Below, piece after piece: positions 37,690-48,250 of a DNA stretch of 64,000 nucleotides; the first letter of the stretch is position 1; each line of letters opens with the position of its first letter. A model generated the notes under the pieces. That model was not told where the DNA came from and ran no database searches. It saw nothing but the letters and a program-made list of their open reading frames with translations. Source of the DNA: Hypoxylon rubiginosum (taxonomy: Eukaryota; Ascomycota; Sordariomycetes; Xylariales; Hypoxylaceae); the NCBI GenBank assembly GCA_902806565.1, contig CADCXA010000055.1, forward strand, positions 434,001 through 498,000, read 5' to 3'. The position numbers were made by a program, and so were the translations under genes.

Positions 37690-40475
37690 TTAAAAATTTA
37701 AATTATATATATTAATAATAATAAAAAGTTTTTTAATAAAAATAATATTAAAAATAAATGCTTAAATTATAATATTTATTTTAAAATTATTATATTTAAT
37801 ATATTAAAATAAAATAACCACGTAAAAAAATCTAGTTTTTTTATAATTATTTTTTTTAGATTAACTTTAATTAATTTTTAATTACTTATTTTTTTTTAGT
37901 TTTATATTAAAAAAATAATTATTATAATAATTAATTTACTTTTTATTAAAGTAAATAAGGTATAAAAATTTTTATATAATAAGTTTTATAAAATATTAAA
38001 TTTTTATAAAAAAGCTTATTAAAATTATTTATTATATTTTTATATTTTTAATATTATTACTTAAATTTATAATAAGAAAATTTTTAAAAGTATAAAATAT
38101 ATTTTTTATATTTATAAAAACTTTATAATTAGTTATATTAACTATAAATTTAAAATTTATAAAATTTAAGTTTTTTTATTTTATAAAGTTATTAAGGTAA
38201 AAAATATTATTTTTAATAAATAATTAAAATATTAAGGTAATTTAAAAAAAGATATTAAATATAGTATTATTTTTAAAAAATTTAATTATAAAAAAGTTAA
38301 TTAATTTTAAGTTAATATTTATAATTATAATATTTTTTTAAAATTTTATTTATTTATAAGTAAATTTAAATTATTAAAAATATTAAATAAGTTAATTTAA
38401 TAATTTAATAATTTTTTATTATAATATAAGAATAATTATTAAAATCTGGTTTATTTTATATTTTTATTTAAATATATAATTAATATATTTTAATTAAATA
38501 TACTTAAAATTTTTATTTATTAAATAATTAAAAAGTAATTACTTAAATTAATATTTAAAGTTTTTTTATTTAATTTAAATAAAAAAGATTTTAATAATAT
38601 TTTTAAAGATTTTATATTTAAGGGCTTTTTAAAATTAAATATAAAAAATAAATATATTTTTTTTTAACAGGCCTTAATTAATTAATTAAAATTAATATAA
38701 AATATTTTTTTTTTTATTATTAAAGATTTTAATAAAAATGTTAATTTAATTAAAAATAATATTAATTTAATTAAATAATTTTATTATTTAACTTATTAAA
38801 AATTTAAAATTAATTATAATATTATTTAAATATCTTATAATTTAATTAAAATAGTTTTATTTATTTTTATTAATATAATTTTTTTAACAATTAATAAAAA
38901 ATAAAAAAAGATTAAAGTTTTTATTTTAACCTTTTTTTAAATTACTTTTATTTTAACACCTCTTTTTATAAAATTTTTTAAAAAGGCTTAAAATAACTTT
39001 AAATTTTAAAAAATTTAAAAACTAGTTTTTAACGTTTAAATTTAAAGTTTAATTAATTATAAGATTTTTAAATTAGTTAATTTATTTTTTAAAGTTAAGA
39101 TTTTATTTATTAAATAAATATTAAACTAAAAGTTTAATTTTAATAATAAATAAAAACGTAATTAAATTTAATTTATTATTTATAATAATTATTAAATTAA
39201 AAATTATTAAATTATATAAAATATATATATAGTTATAATAAGTTTAATATTAATTAAAATATTTTTTATTATTATAATTATTAAAAATATTAATTATAAA
39301 TAATATAATATTAAAATTATATTTTTTTATAATTTTATTTTTAATAATATTATTATTTATTATTATTAGTTACCTAGGTATTAAAATGGAATTAAATAAA
39401 TTTAAAAGTTTTTATAAGTTTTATATAATTTTTATAGTTTATTTTTATAATAATTTAAAACTTTAATTAAAAAAATAATTAAATTTAACTTTTATAATAT
39501 AATAATAAAATATTACTTATTTAAATATTTATATATAAATATTTTTATTTTTATTTATATTAATAATTTATTTATTATTAATAAATATTATTAAAATATT
39601 ATTAATATAATAAATATTTTTAAAAAGATTTTTAAGTTAAAAATTATAAATAATATAATTAAATTTCTTAATTTTTATATTTAATATAATAAAAATACTT
39701 ATTAAATTTTTATTAATTAAATTATATTCGCTAAAAAAATTTTTAATAAATTTAATATTAAATTTTTTAAAAATATAAAAACTTTTTAATATTTTAATAT
39801 TATTATTTTTATTATTTAAAATAAAATAATTAATATTAATAGTAAAAAATATTAAATAAAAACTAATTCTTTTAATTAATTAATTATTAATATTTATTTT
39901 AATATTATAAAAACAATTATAATATTTTATAAAATAAATATAAAACTTAATTAATATTATTTTAATTTAATAAAATATTTTTAATAATATTTTATTTTAA
40001 TTAAAAATTTTAATATTATTTTTAATAAAAAATACTTTATTATAAATATATATTTTATAATTTAAATAAATATAGTATTTATTAATAATTTAAATTTTTA
40101 ATAATTTATAAAAACTTATATTATTATATTTATTAATAGTTTAATATATTAATAATTAAAAAAATAAACGCTTATTATATTTAATAATATAAAAATAAAA
40201 TTTATTAATTTTATTTTAATTAATTTTATAACTATATAAATTAATAAATTATTAAAAAAACTAAGCTATAAATAACCTAGATTTTTTATTATATATATTA
40301 ATTTAACTAATATTAAAATTACTATTTTTAATTTTTTTAAAATAGTTTATATTTATTATTTTAATATATAATTTAAATAAATTATTAATTATTATTAATA
40401 TAATAATTTTAAATTATAATATATTAATATAATTAATATAATTATAAATAAATTAATAAAACCGTTTTTTAAAAA
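37690..40475 (+). pseudogene. Copia pol relic (integrase, reverse transcriptase, RNase H)
   Basis: Read in the single frame whose codons start at positions 1 modulo 3, with RIP-made stops ignored, copia landmarks appear in order. Around 37,705-37,860 there is NNN in place of the integrase DNG, followed by KxNN in place of the KQNG block. At 38,128-38,220 the linker reads ISYINYK, FYKVIKVKNIIFNK. At 39,103-39,190 is the KW-type entry of the reverse transcriptase. At 39,556-39,570 YINNL stands where the family has YVDDL. At 40,447-40,470 KLIK stands near the RNase H end. Asp to Asn and Trp/Gln to stop are the changes expected from G-to-A and C-to-T. The frame holds at all five landmarks, so there is no net frame-shifting indel between them. 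The protease and gag parts upstream are not resolvable by eye. Confidence 0.8.
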
Positions 40476-40663
40476 GAATTATTATAAGTTTATATATTAA
40501 TTAAAAATAAATTCTTATTTTTAATAATTTAATAAATTAAAAAAAAATTATAAGTAATTTAATTTAAATTATTAAATTAATTTTATTTATAAATTAAAAA
40601 AAAAATATTTTTTATAAATAAATAATTTATAATAATTTTATATTTATTAAGTTAATAAAAATA

Positions 40664-40813
40664 TATTCTAGATATTTATATAATTTATATATTTAAAATA
40701 ATTTATATTTTAAAAAGTTTTTAACTTAGTTTTATATTTAATTTAAATTTTTAAAAACTAAGTTTTTTATATTATTTTTTTATATTTATATTATTTTTTA
40801 AATAAGTGTAATA
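40664..40813 (+). repeat. Right LTR of the copia element (150 bases)
   Basis: A heavily mutated copy of the left LTR; begins TATTCTAG (from TGTTCCAG) and ends GTGTAATA. Of the first about 100 bases, mismatches to the left copy are C to T or G to A only. Confidence 0.9.
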
Positions 40814-40818
40814 AAATA
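40814..40818. repeat. Target-site duplication, right copy (AAATA)
   Basis: It matches 34751-34755 and marks the right end of the copia element. Confidence 0.85.
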
Positions 40819-41579
40819 ATTACTTTTAATATAAAAAAAAAAAAACTATTAAAATTATTAAGTTATATTTAAACTTAAAATATTATAATTTAATAAGCGG
40901 TTAAAAAATAAAAAAAACCAAGGCGAGTTTATAATAATTAATTATATATTTTTCTTTTTTATTTAAACTACTTTAATTAATAAACTATTTTAATTTAACT
41001 TATATAATTTAAATATAAATAACCACTATTAACATTATTTTTTTTGTTTTAATAAGAATCTTATTCTAAATATTAAATTATTTACTTTAAAATATAATTT
41101 TAAAAATTATAACGTTTAAATAAAAGTAACATTTTAAACTTTAATAGTATTTTATTAAAAAAAAAATAAAAAAATCACTAATAATATAACCGATTTTACG
41201 CCTAAGTTTATAAGGGAATTCTATCACATAAGCTTTTTAATTTTATATATATATTAAAAAGTCGGTATAAAAACCTTTAAAATTAAAAGTTTTAAAATCT
41301 AAAAATAAAGTTTTACTAGTACTTATTATTAAATATTTTTAATATAAACATTAAAACTATAAATATATATAAAACATTATATAAATTATAATAAAATAAA
41401 TAAAGTAACTTTTTAAACGGTATAATAACCTAAAATTTATATAAGTTAAATTTTTTATTATTATAAAAAATTTAACCGTTAAATAAAACTATATTAAAAT
41501 TTTAATATTTATATTTAAAATAAATATTTTATAATAAATATTAACTTTAAATAATAATTATTTTTTATAATAAATTTAA

Positions 41580-41815
41580 TAGATTATTAACTTCTTTTTA
41601 TTTTATTAATATTACTATAATTTTACTGGCTAATTAAATACTTAAAATCACCCTATATTTTTTAATTTTTTTTTTTATAATTTTATTATTTTAAGTTTAA
41701 AAATAATATAAATAAAATAGAAAAATCATATAAAATAAGCTTTATTAAACTATATTAATTATTGATTTTTTTAAAAGGTAATAAAAAAGATTAATTGATT
41801 TTACGAAGAATTTAA
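41580..41815 (+). repeat. A+T repeat segment shared with the right block
   Basis: Reading from AACTTC(TTTTTATTTTATTAAT) to the ATTAATTATTGATTTT end, the order of landmarks matches 51,940-52,190 in the same orientation (TATAATTTTA, CTAATTA/GTTAATTA, TATATTTTTTAA, ATATAAAATAAG, TATTAATTATT). In a 90% A+T context chance matches are common, so the assignment is moderate. Confidence 0.45.
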
Positions 41816-41898
41816 AGGATGTGCGTTAAGGTGTGGCTAGCTAATCAGAGTTTTTAAAAGCTCAGACTTATCTGTGGCGTAAAGGAAGCTCGGTGAAA

Positions 41899-41911
41899 TC
41901 CCCCCCCCCCC
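41899..41911. repeat. Poly-C run of 13
   Basis: Thirteen C bases about 85 bases inside the normal-composition edge of the A+T block. Confidence 0.85.
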
Positions 41912-42071
41912 TTTTCCCGGCCGAAGGACGGGTCACGCAGCTAGTGTGATACAATGATAAATACAGGCTACACCGCCTGGTCGATGCATCTCAGATAGTT
42001 TGACAGTTTTTTAGGGTCTCCAGACAGCTAGATGCAATCAACACTCTCTTCTACGAGCGTCAGCGGCAACA

Positions 42072-44618
42072 ATGAATCCACTCCAGCCCCGAGCAAACCA
42101 CCAATTCAACCCATTCGAGCCTCATCCGGAGCTCGATGGCGTTGAAGTACCAGACCCAGGCGACTGGGTGAGTAACAGCGATCCGTTTGGCATGTTTGCT
42201 GCTAGAGGCATGGCTCCTCCGAAGATACCGCCGCCAAGTGAAGTTCGCCGCGAGGCAAAAGACCGGTCCACCAATATCTTCGCCTACCATGAGAAACTGC
42301 AGAGCATTCTCGAGCGCCATGAGGCCACGATACAGAAACGGTGGGAGAAGAAGACCAGGACACAGCGCCTCGGCATCCTGTTGCAAGCTTGGCCAGGTAT
42401 GCCGCTCACACACCGTCCTGACTTCGCTGCCTTTCGCAAACACGCCGCGAACTTGAACAAAGTTGCCATACAGCATCGCTCGTCTTTCATTTGGCCTATC
42501 ATCAATCAAGAGGATTTGGGCGACCCCAAAACTTTGACTCTGCTGCTCAATTCCCGAGGCCGAAACCCTCCGCACCTCTTTGCGGCCTCTGATGGAGAAG
42601 GGATGCATCTCGGGAGAGTCACAATGGCTATCGTGCCCATATTTCTTAATGAGTATGTCATGACGTTAAACGGGATGACTCGACAGGAGGACTACGGGAG
42701 ACTGATCGCTTGGGATGAGAATGAGGACGCATTCGACTGGATGCACAATCGCAAACAGTTTATCCCAGGCGAAGGGCTTCTAATCCTCGAGTTTCAAGAA
42801 CGCCTGCTCGAGTTTCTCGTCGATTGCTGCAAAAATATCCTCCATGACATTCCATTGGACCGCATGACAAGCAATGAATTCGTCATTCAGCCTGAACCGC
42901 CGTTGAAAGAGAGCCTTGACGCTGCGGGCTTCTCTACTTTGGGCATCATGGCCACAGAGGCCCCGTACAGGCCTCCTGCTAAACTCGATCTGCGGAAGAT
43001 CGAGTCCCTCCTCTCTGCTCGAACCGTACGGGCCGAGGATCACATCTGGTCCTTACGTGAGGATCCAAGCTACTTCGCAGAGACAATACTCGACATGAAA
43101 GAACATCTCCTAGGTATCCATTCGACTACGAAGCTTCAACGCGATGACCTCGCGTGGGCCCGAGCGATTAGCTCCGTTCTTGTTGAGTCATTCTTTCAAC
43201 TCGAGACCTTCGCAGAGCTCCGGAATCAAGCAACCCATCTACGCGGACTTTCCAGAAAGTATGGCCCAGGACTATCCCCAGAAAAGGACTTGCCGGAGGA
43301 ATACCTTGCGGCTTTGCTCAGGTTTCGGCATTACCTTAACCAGGTGACAAAGGGGGTGCTCAGTCAGTTGAAGCTGTCAGTAGCTGCCTCGCCGCCCCTG
43401 AGGTCCTTTTTCGTCCAGAATGTTCCAATATCGACTAAGTCATCCATGATTAGGGTTATGCCGAACAGTGCGATGAAAAGAGACAAGGCTGCGACACAGC
43501 TCATCTGGCTACTCCAAACTTTATGGGAAGACGGTCACGATCTATTCTTGTGTCGGATGACCGCAGTTATCGACGAGCTTGATAGACTATTAAAAGCAGA
43601 GCCCAGGGCTCTAGAGCTTGTATCTCCGTACATTGCAATGCTTATCAGTGAGCTTTCTATCACAGGCGAGTGTCTTAGGCAACTTGAGATATTCCAACCC
43701 TGGGCCAATGGATTTGAAGGAGCTCTTGTCGACAGAGAGGCAGGGATCAAAAAGGAGTTCGCGGAACATACAAAGGTCTGGGCCCAAATATATGACGCTT
43801 TCAAGGAGCAGAATATCATTGCTATTCAGCAATTGGGAGATCCCTCGGGTGGTAAATTTCAATATCCGGTAGGGAAGCGCCGAAACAAGGCGAACATCGA
43901 GACCCTCCGAAGGTCTGAGGCAAATCTAGATGCGTTCTGGAATGCGGCGGACGATATTCTATACCGGAAAGCCGGAAGTATAAATGGCACAGCTTACAAA
44001 CAAGTCCTCTCACTGCCGCGCTACCTACAGCGCACGCCGGAGTGGGTTGAGCCAGCCGCCAAGAAAGAGGAGAAGTCAAATCACAATCACCATCAACAGA
44101 ACAATGGGTCATACGAATATGTGTCTCCCTCTTCATGGCTATTTCAGGGGACCGGGACTACTTCATCTGCTCGTGCCGAGGCTTTGGCTTCGGGAGCTGG
44201 CAAAACCAAGGTCAAGCGTCGTGGAATGCCGGGATCCGAACCGACAAGTGAGAATGATACAGCGCCGCCGCCTCCCGGAAGCTTAGCAGATCCTCAACCT
44301 ACATTCAAAGTAGATGCCCGCGCACTCAAGGTCTTCCGCAACGTCTTCTTCGACCCAGCTGCTAACACTTCCGCCGGCGAGGTGGCCTGGCGCGACTTCC
44401 TGCACGCCATGGACTCCACGGGGTTTACCGCCCAGAAGCTGTACGGGTCCGTCTGGCATTTTCAACCCACGAGGCTTGATGTCGAGAGAAGCATCCAGTT
44501 TCACGAACCGCATCCTCGCGGCAAGATTCCGTTCCTGGTGGCCCGGCGCCATGGCAGAAGGTTGAGTCGAGCGTACGGCTGGCATGGTGCCATGTTTGTC
44601 TTAAAAGACAGTAATTAG
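42072..44618 (+). CDS. Conserved fungal protein (often named ipa protein), possible HicA-like C-terminus
   Basis: This single exon encodes 848 residues. The N-terminus FNPFEPHPELDGVEVPDPGDW is followed by a long helical, all-alpha-looking body at 65-650 with no recognised domain. A Ser/Asn/Gln-rich linker spans about 680-745. A compact C-terminal domain lies at 745-836: ALKVFRNVFFDP, WRDFLHAMDSTGF, KLYGSVWHFQP, SIQFHEPHP and GRRLSRAYGW. This order (helix, GF, small residue plus H-x-F strand, then HxPH and a basic helix) resembles the HicA mRNA-interferase fold, as inference only. Proteins of this kind are frequent in ascomycete genomes and often have a GRRL-x-RAYGW ending. The function is unknown. 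The gene lies about 250 bases from the RIP-like block and has normal codon use and no stop, so it appears intact. Confidence 0.85.
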   Translation: MNPLQPRANHQFNPFEPHPELDGVEVPDPGDWVSNSDPFGMFAARGMAPPKIPPPSEVRREAKDRSTNIFAYHEKLQSILERHEATIQKRWEKKTRTQRLGILLQAWPGMPLTHRPDFAAFRKHAANLNKVAIQHRSSFIWPIINQEDLGDPKTLTLLLNSRGRNPPHLFAASDGEGMHLGRVTMAIVPIFLNEYVMTLNGMTRQEDYGRLIAWDENEDAFDWMHNRKQFIPGEGLLILEFQERLLEFLVDCCKNILHDIPLDRMTSNEFVIQPEPPLKESLDAAGFSTLGIMATEAPYRPPAKLDLRKIESLLSARTVRAEDHIWSLREDPSYFAETILDMKEHLLGIHSTTKLQRDDLAWARAISSVLVESFFQLETFAELRNQATHLRGLSRKYGPGLSPEKDLPEEYLAALLRFRHYLNQVTKGVLSQLKLSVAASPPLRSFFVQNVPISTKSSMIRVMPNSAMKRDKAATQLIWLLQTLWEDGHDLFLCRMTAVIDELDRLLKAEPRALELVSPYIAMLISELSITGECLRQLEIFQPWANGFEGALVDREAGIKKEFAEHTKVWAQIYDAFKEQNIIAIQQLGDPSGGKFQYPVGKRRNKANIETLRRSEANLDAFWNAADDILYRKAGSINGTAYKQVLSLPRYLQRTPEWVEPAAKKEEKSNHNHHQQNNGSYEYVSPSSWLFQGTGTTSSARAEALASGAGKTKVKRRGMPGSEPTSENDTAPPPPGSLADPQPTFKVDARALKVFRNVFFDPAANTSAGEVAWRDFLHAMDSTGFTAQKLYGSVWHFQPTRLDVERSIQFHEPHPRGKIPFLVARRHGRRLSRAYGWHGAMFVLKDSN

Positions 44619-44702
44619 GGCGTCCTCCTAGGTCACAGCCACGGACTACCAGTAATTTTGATAATTATTTCGTAATTTGACAACATTCAAGTTGCACCCT
44701 AC

Positions 44703-46846
44703 TTAGCCACCCCCAACGTTTAAATCATCCAGTCGCGACTCTTGCCTTCGTCCATCTACCTTGATACTGATCCCGACGTAAACAACTTGAAATGTGGCGA
44801 AAAGTACTGTCGTTAAGACTAAACTGCTAATCAAGCTTCTGATAGGCCCGAGCCAAAGTATAGAATGGATATACGAGCTAAAGATGATTTCCGACAACGT
44901 ATAGAAAGGCCTGCCACCTGCATTCGCAGTTGGGTTTATTATAATCCCATACCAGACTGGCGACAGAAAATAGAAAACGAATAGGAGCGAGTTTGCAAGC
45001 CAATGTGCAAGTAGCCAAATTGGCCGTTCTCGTCGGCGGTGGTCTATAAGTCCAACGTTCTCGAGGCTAAGGCCAAGTAATACCATGAAATAGGTTGAAC
45101 AAAGCGGAATAGCAAGGGTCGTGAGTCCACTACAATAGAGCTCCGCGTAGAAGAAATCCAAACCCCTCGTATCACGTGTTTGGCGATACTGTATTCTGAA
45201 CCATGTCGAGAAAAGCTGCAAGAGACAGAATGATCTAGATACAATGAGTTGTGTCGTTCGTATTGAATCGATGCTCATTGGAAGCTCTAGTGTTTGTGGG
45301 GGATCGTCGAATACCTCGGGCGTTGCCGTTTGAGAAGCTTGGTCGAAATCAAGAGACTCCTGGGCCGCCTCATTGCTTCGTTCTAAGTCAGATACTATAG
45401 TATTCAAGCCCGTCGACGGTGCATTCGCAACCGCTAAGAGACAAGTAAGCTATGTGTTATGTGTGTGGGAAGGTGGAATAGGCCGATGGCTCAGAAGTGT
45501 TCGTTACATACAAGAGTATTCCGAAGTATGGAAATTGGAGAGAAATCTCGCCATCGAAGCAAAAACAGGAACAATGAGGAGAAACAAAGCTAGAGTTTGA
45601 CCAAAGCTCCATTCTAGATCAACATTACCCCATCCGGTGACAGTGTATGCGTGGTAGTGAAGAACGTAAAGATTGATAGGTATCCAAAGTGCAGATATGA
45701 CAAGGCAAAGGATCTGTTATGCTCGGTTACTTCTGTATGGAAACAATAAAGAAAGGAAATCGTAAGAAATTGGTCTATGTACCTCAAATAAGGCGGATGA
45801 TATTAGATCTGTGTAAATGCCCGCCGTTAGTCTCACTGCCTCGAGTGGCAGGAGTAATCCGTACATATAGTAACGCTTCAGCCAGGGCTTGTGTATCCTA
45901 TGTTGGCATGAAACAATGTAATCAACCAAATGAGAATATACGGAGCTGACAAGCTTTTTCATGCAAATGAGTAGCGTCTGACAATGCTTGCTGAGCTTCA
46001 CAACCCGGGTAAGGAAGCTGAGGATTAGTAGAATCTCGACAGTCATTGGATCCAGGATATAATAATAAGAAGCACCGCCTTGGTCCCGCCCATGTTGCGT
46101 GAGAGATGTCATTCGTTGCCAGTAAAATCCACAAACTGCATATGTCCATTGGGGGTCGGACCCAACATTCTGGAAGCCCATCGGTATGTATGATACTGCG
46201 AGGAGAAGAACTAGTATCGTCATTAAAGACAACCTCCCAATGCGACGCCAATAATGTTGTAGCAAGTGACCTCGAATAACAAACGTGGCCGATAAGGTTG
46301 TGCAGTAAGAGAGGCTGGCCAAGGAGGTTATGTATCTCCAATGATACGTGGATAGCGTACCAGTAAAGAGGACGAAATACCCAGAAAACATCAGTGCAAT
46401 TCCTATAAGATTTTGGGCATCAGATAGATCTTCAATGGCCTGTTAAGATTATATAGTCAGCAAAAAGACGGTCAGATGCTATAATGTGTCCTAGGTACCT
46501 TTTCAAAAGAGGACCGGAGGCGGTTGTTGCTAGCTAAGAATGAAGCGGGGAATTTTAAATTCTTCAGAACTAGCTGATCGAAGGGATTATCCTCTGGGTC
46601 CGTCGTGAGGTAATGAAGCAAGCTGAGAATGACACAGAATACTGCTGTGGCCACGAAGCCAATAGTGACCTACCAAATAGTTTAAAATCATACTCACATC
46701 AACACGAGGAACGAATGTTGACTCACACCGACCCCAGATATGTCAGAGTAGACTCTTTCTGGTCGTTGAGTTCCATTGGTAAAGGAATTACCATGAACCC
46801 ATATGACAGAGCAATTGAGATCCTCGAAGAAACCGTCCATATTCAT
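44703..46846 (-). CDS. Polytopic membrane protein of unknown function
   Basis: Five exons: 46727-46846, 46499-46669, 45783-46439, 45512-45713 and 44703-45433. They give 1,881 bases and 626 residues. The introns are 57, 59, 69 and 78 bases, and all phases join. An in-frame TAG sits directly before the start ATG. The N-terminus MNMDGFFEDLNCSVIWVHGNSFTNGTQ has N-glycosylation sequons and is probably lumenal or extracellular. About ten to twelve hydrophobic helices follow, including VTIGFVATAVFCVILSLLHY, GIALMFSGYFVLFTGTLSTY, LMTILVLLLAVSYIPMGF, ILCLVISALWIPINLYV, TLALFLLIVPVFASM, and the last-exon helices LTTLAIPLCSTYFMVLL and WLANSLLFVFYFLSPVWY. An acidic cytosolic-type loop occurs around ERSNEAAQESLDFDQ. 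There is no catalytic motif. The family looks Sordariomycete-specific, and a transporter or receptor role cannot be decided. Confidence 0.8.
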
Positions 46847-47569
46847 AATCTAAGATAGCAAGAATTAGGAGCCTAAGACCTTCTAAGATGCTAGAATAAG
46901 GTTGAGGTTGTTATCCACGTTCATAATCAGGTTCGAAAAGCCGCGTAAAATGCTGACGACTTCATGTTACACGAAGGGGCTGGCTGGGCGTTTGGCCAGA
47001 CGACCGAAGTTCTGAAACTGGCTGAAATTTGGGGGCCAAGCTGCCTCGCAAGGCAAGTAGGTAGACGTATCATACTATGGTATTGGGGGTTAATAATAAG
47101 AGACTGTTACGTAGACTTAGCGTTGCAGGTTATAAAGATACTTCGGGGCACTTGTGGCTACGTATTTTAATGCATCGGAGACCGTGGTGGCTTAGATGCT
47201 GGTGTCTCACCGAGCGACAGCCAAAAAGAGAAGAAAAAAAGGGGGGGATTAGGGTTTCTGACGGCTGACACATCACATTTCTCTGTTAGTCAGCACCATC
47301 TTAATACACAGTACTTCAAGTTTTCAGTGCGATTTTCTTGTCGAAATACTCCGAGACTGATCCATACTGATTTATCAAAATTGAGAGATATTTGGACTTC
47401 GTCATCGAGTAGGCAATTAAGTTCTCCGAAGCTAGAATTCTAGAGTAAGTGCCAAGTGGTAAAAAATCTATCTAATTTTCCCTCGCTGAGCTGCTCTAAA
47501 CCCCGTTTATTTTCCTCCTCGTTTACTTTTTAGATACCCACGAAAGAAACATACCCCTCCTCTTTTCGA
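46847..47569. other. Intergenic, no supported gene
   Basis: Upstream of the membrane protein gene and downstream of the eqolisin-fold gene. Short frames at 46964 and 47077 have no support. Confidence 0.5.
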
Positions 47570-48250
47570 CTATTGCTGTTTGATGGTAATGGTGTCCGCA
47601 GCGATCGTCGTCTGGGAGTAGATCTGACCGCTAGTACCCTGGATCTCGAAGGTACCAGCGCCGGCGGCGCCGACGACGGTGCCGTTCGCCAGCGTGGCGC
47701 TAGCTTTGGTGAAATCTAGGGTACCGAAGCGCGGCACGCTGACCAGCTCTCCGGCGGCTTGGTAGGCCTGGACGAACCAGTCCGCGGCCAGCGCCGTCAG
47801 CACGGCCGGGTCCGCCTTAGCCGGCACGGGTACCGTCTGCGTCGACTTCTTGCTCTGGGTCAAGTTCTCGACTACGACCGTTCCCGTCGACTTATCCTCG
47901 GCCGACAGGGATACGGTGACGGTGACGGAATCGCCTGCGGAGATCGGCACGTCCGTCGTGATGTCGGTCTGGTTGTCCGGGTACCACGCCACGAAGGAGG
48001 TCAGGCCGTTGGCGTACGTTATGCCTCCCTTAAGCACGATGTCCTGCTCGAGCGTGTCCCCGATGGCGACCCATACCGAGAGCTTGCTTGCTCCAGTCAG
48101 GCTGGGGACCGTGAATGTACCCGTAACGGAGGTGAAGGAGCTGTCTGCAGGGGCTTTCAGGACGGCGCCCCCGCGGTTCTGGTCGAAGGCTGCGAAGGCT
48201 GCGGAGCCGAACAGGCTAGCGAAAAGAGCGCTGCACGTAGAGAACTTCAT
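47570..48250 (-). CDS. Secreted eqolisin-fold (peptidase G1-like) protein lacking the catalytic pair
   Basis: This single exon encodes 226 residues. A signal peptide occupies residues 1-20 (MKFSTCSALFASLFGSAAFA). The mature part is a beta-sandwich with the G1/eqolisin order: SVTGTFTVPSL, SVWVAIGDTLEQDIVLKGGITY, FVAWYPDNQTDI, ISAGDSVTVTVSL, VVVENLTQ and AADWFVQAY through VPRFGTLDF. In active eqolisins the catalytic Gln sits in a TAILQTG strand and the catalytic Glu in an AEWIVE strand. Here those positions read VLK (Lys74) and ADW (Asp157), so glutamic-peptidase activity is very unlikely. The mature protein also lacks the cysteines of the family and has three N-glycosylation sequons (94, 129, 189). 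It is probably a secreted non-peptidase paralogue that may bind protein or carbohydrate (inference). Confidence 0.85.
   Translation of the reverse strand: MKFSTCSALFASLFGSAAFAAFDQNRGGAVLKAPADSSFTSVTGTFTVPSLTGASKLSVWVAIGDTLEQDIVLKGGITYANGLTSFVAWYPDNQTDITTDVPISAGDSVTVTVSLSAEDKSTGTVVVENLTQSKKSTQTVPVPAKADPAVLTALAADWFVQAYQAAGELVSVPRFGTLDFTKASATLANGTVVGAAGAGTFEIQGTSGQIYSQTTIAADTITIKQQ

Larger units (their letters stand above)
34756..40813 (+). mobile_element. Ty1/copia LTR retrotransposon, full length but RIP-destroyed
   Basis: A 6,058-base element bounded by two 150-base direct LTRs with no length difference and a perfect 5-base target duplication (AAATA). The order integrase then reverse transcriptase then RNase H on the plus strand identifies the copia superfamily. 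Inside, A+T is roughly 90%, CpA and TpG are rare, and no open frame of 60 codons survives. The first about 110 bases of the left LTR keep normal composition, whereas the same positions of the right LTR are mutated. The DNA immediately right of the element is also A+T-rich; the DNA to the left is not. Confidence 0.92.
40819..42071. other. A+T-rich right flank and promoter of the 848-residue gene
   Basis: From 40,819 to about 41,815 the DNA is A+T-rich but less completely than the element, with scattered surviving CA and GG (for example near 41,220 and 41,650). The part 41,580-41,815 resembles 51,940-52,190. From about 41,816 composition becomes normal. A 13-C run sits at 41,899. The rest is promoter and leader of the gene at 42072. 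Confidence 0.6.

Noticed and set aside
34850..41815. A+T-rich tract as inserted mitochondrial DNA
   Set aside because: Paired LTRs, target duplication and copia pol landmarks show a retrotransposon.
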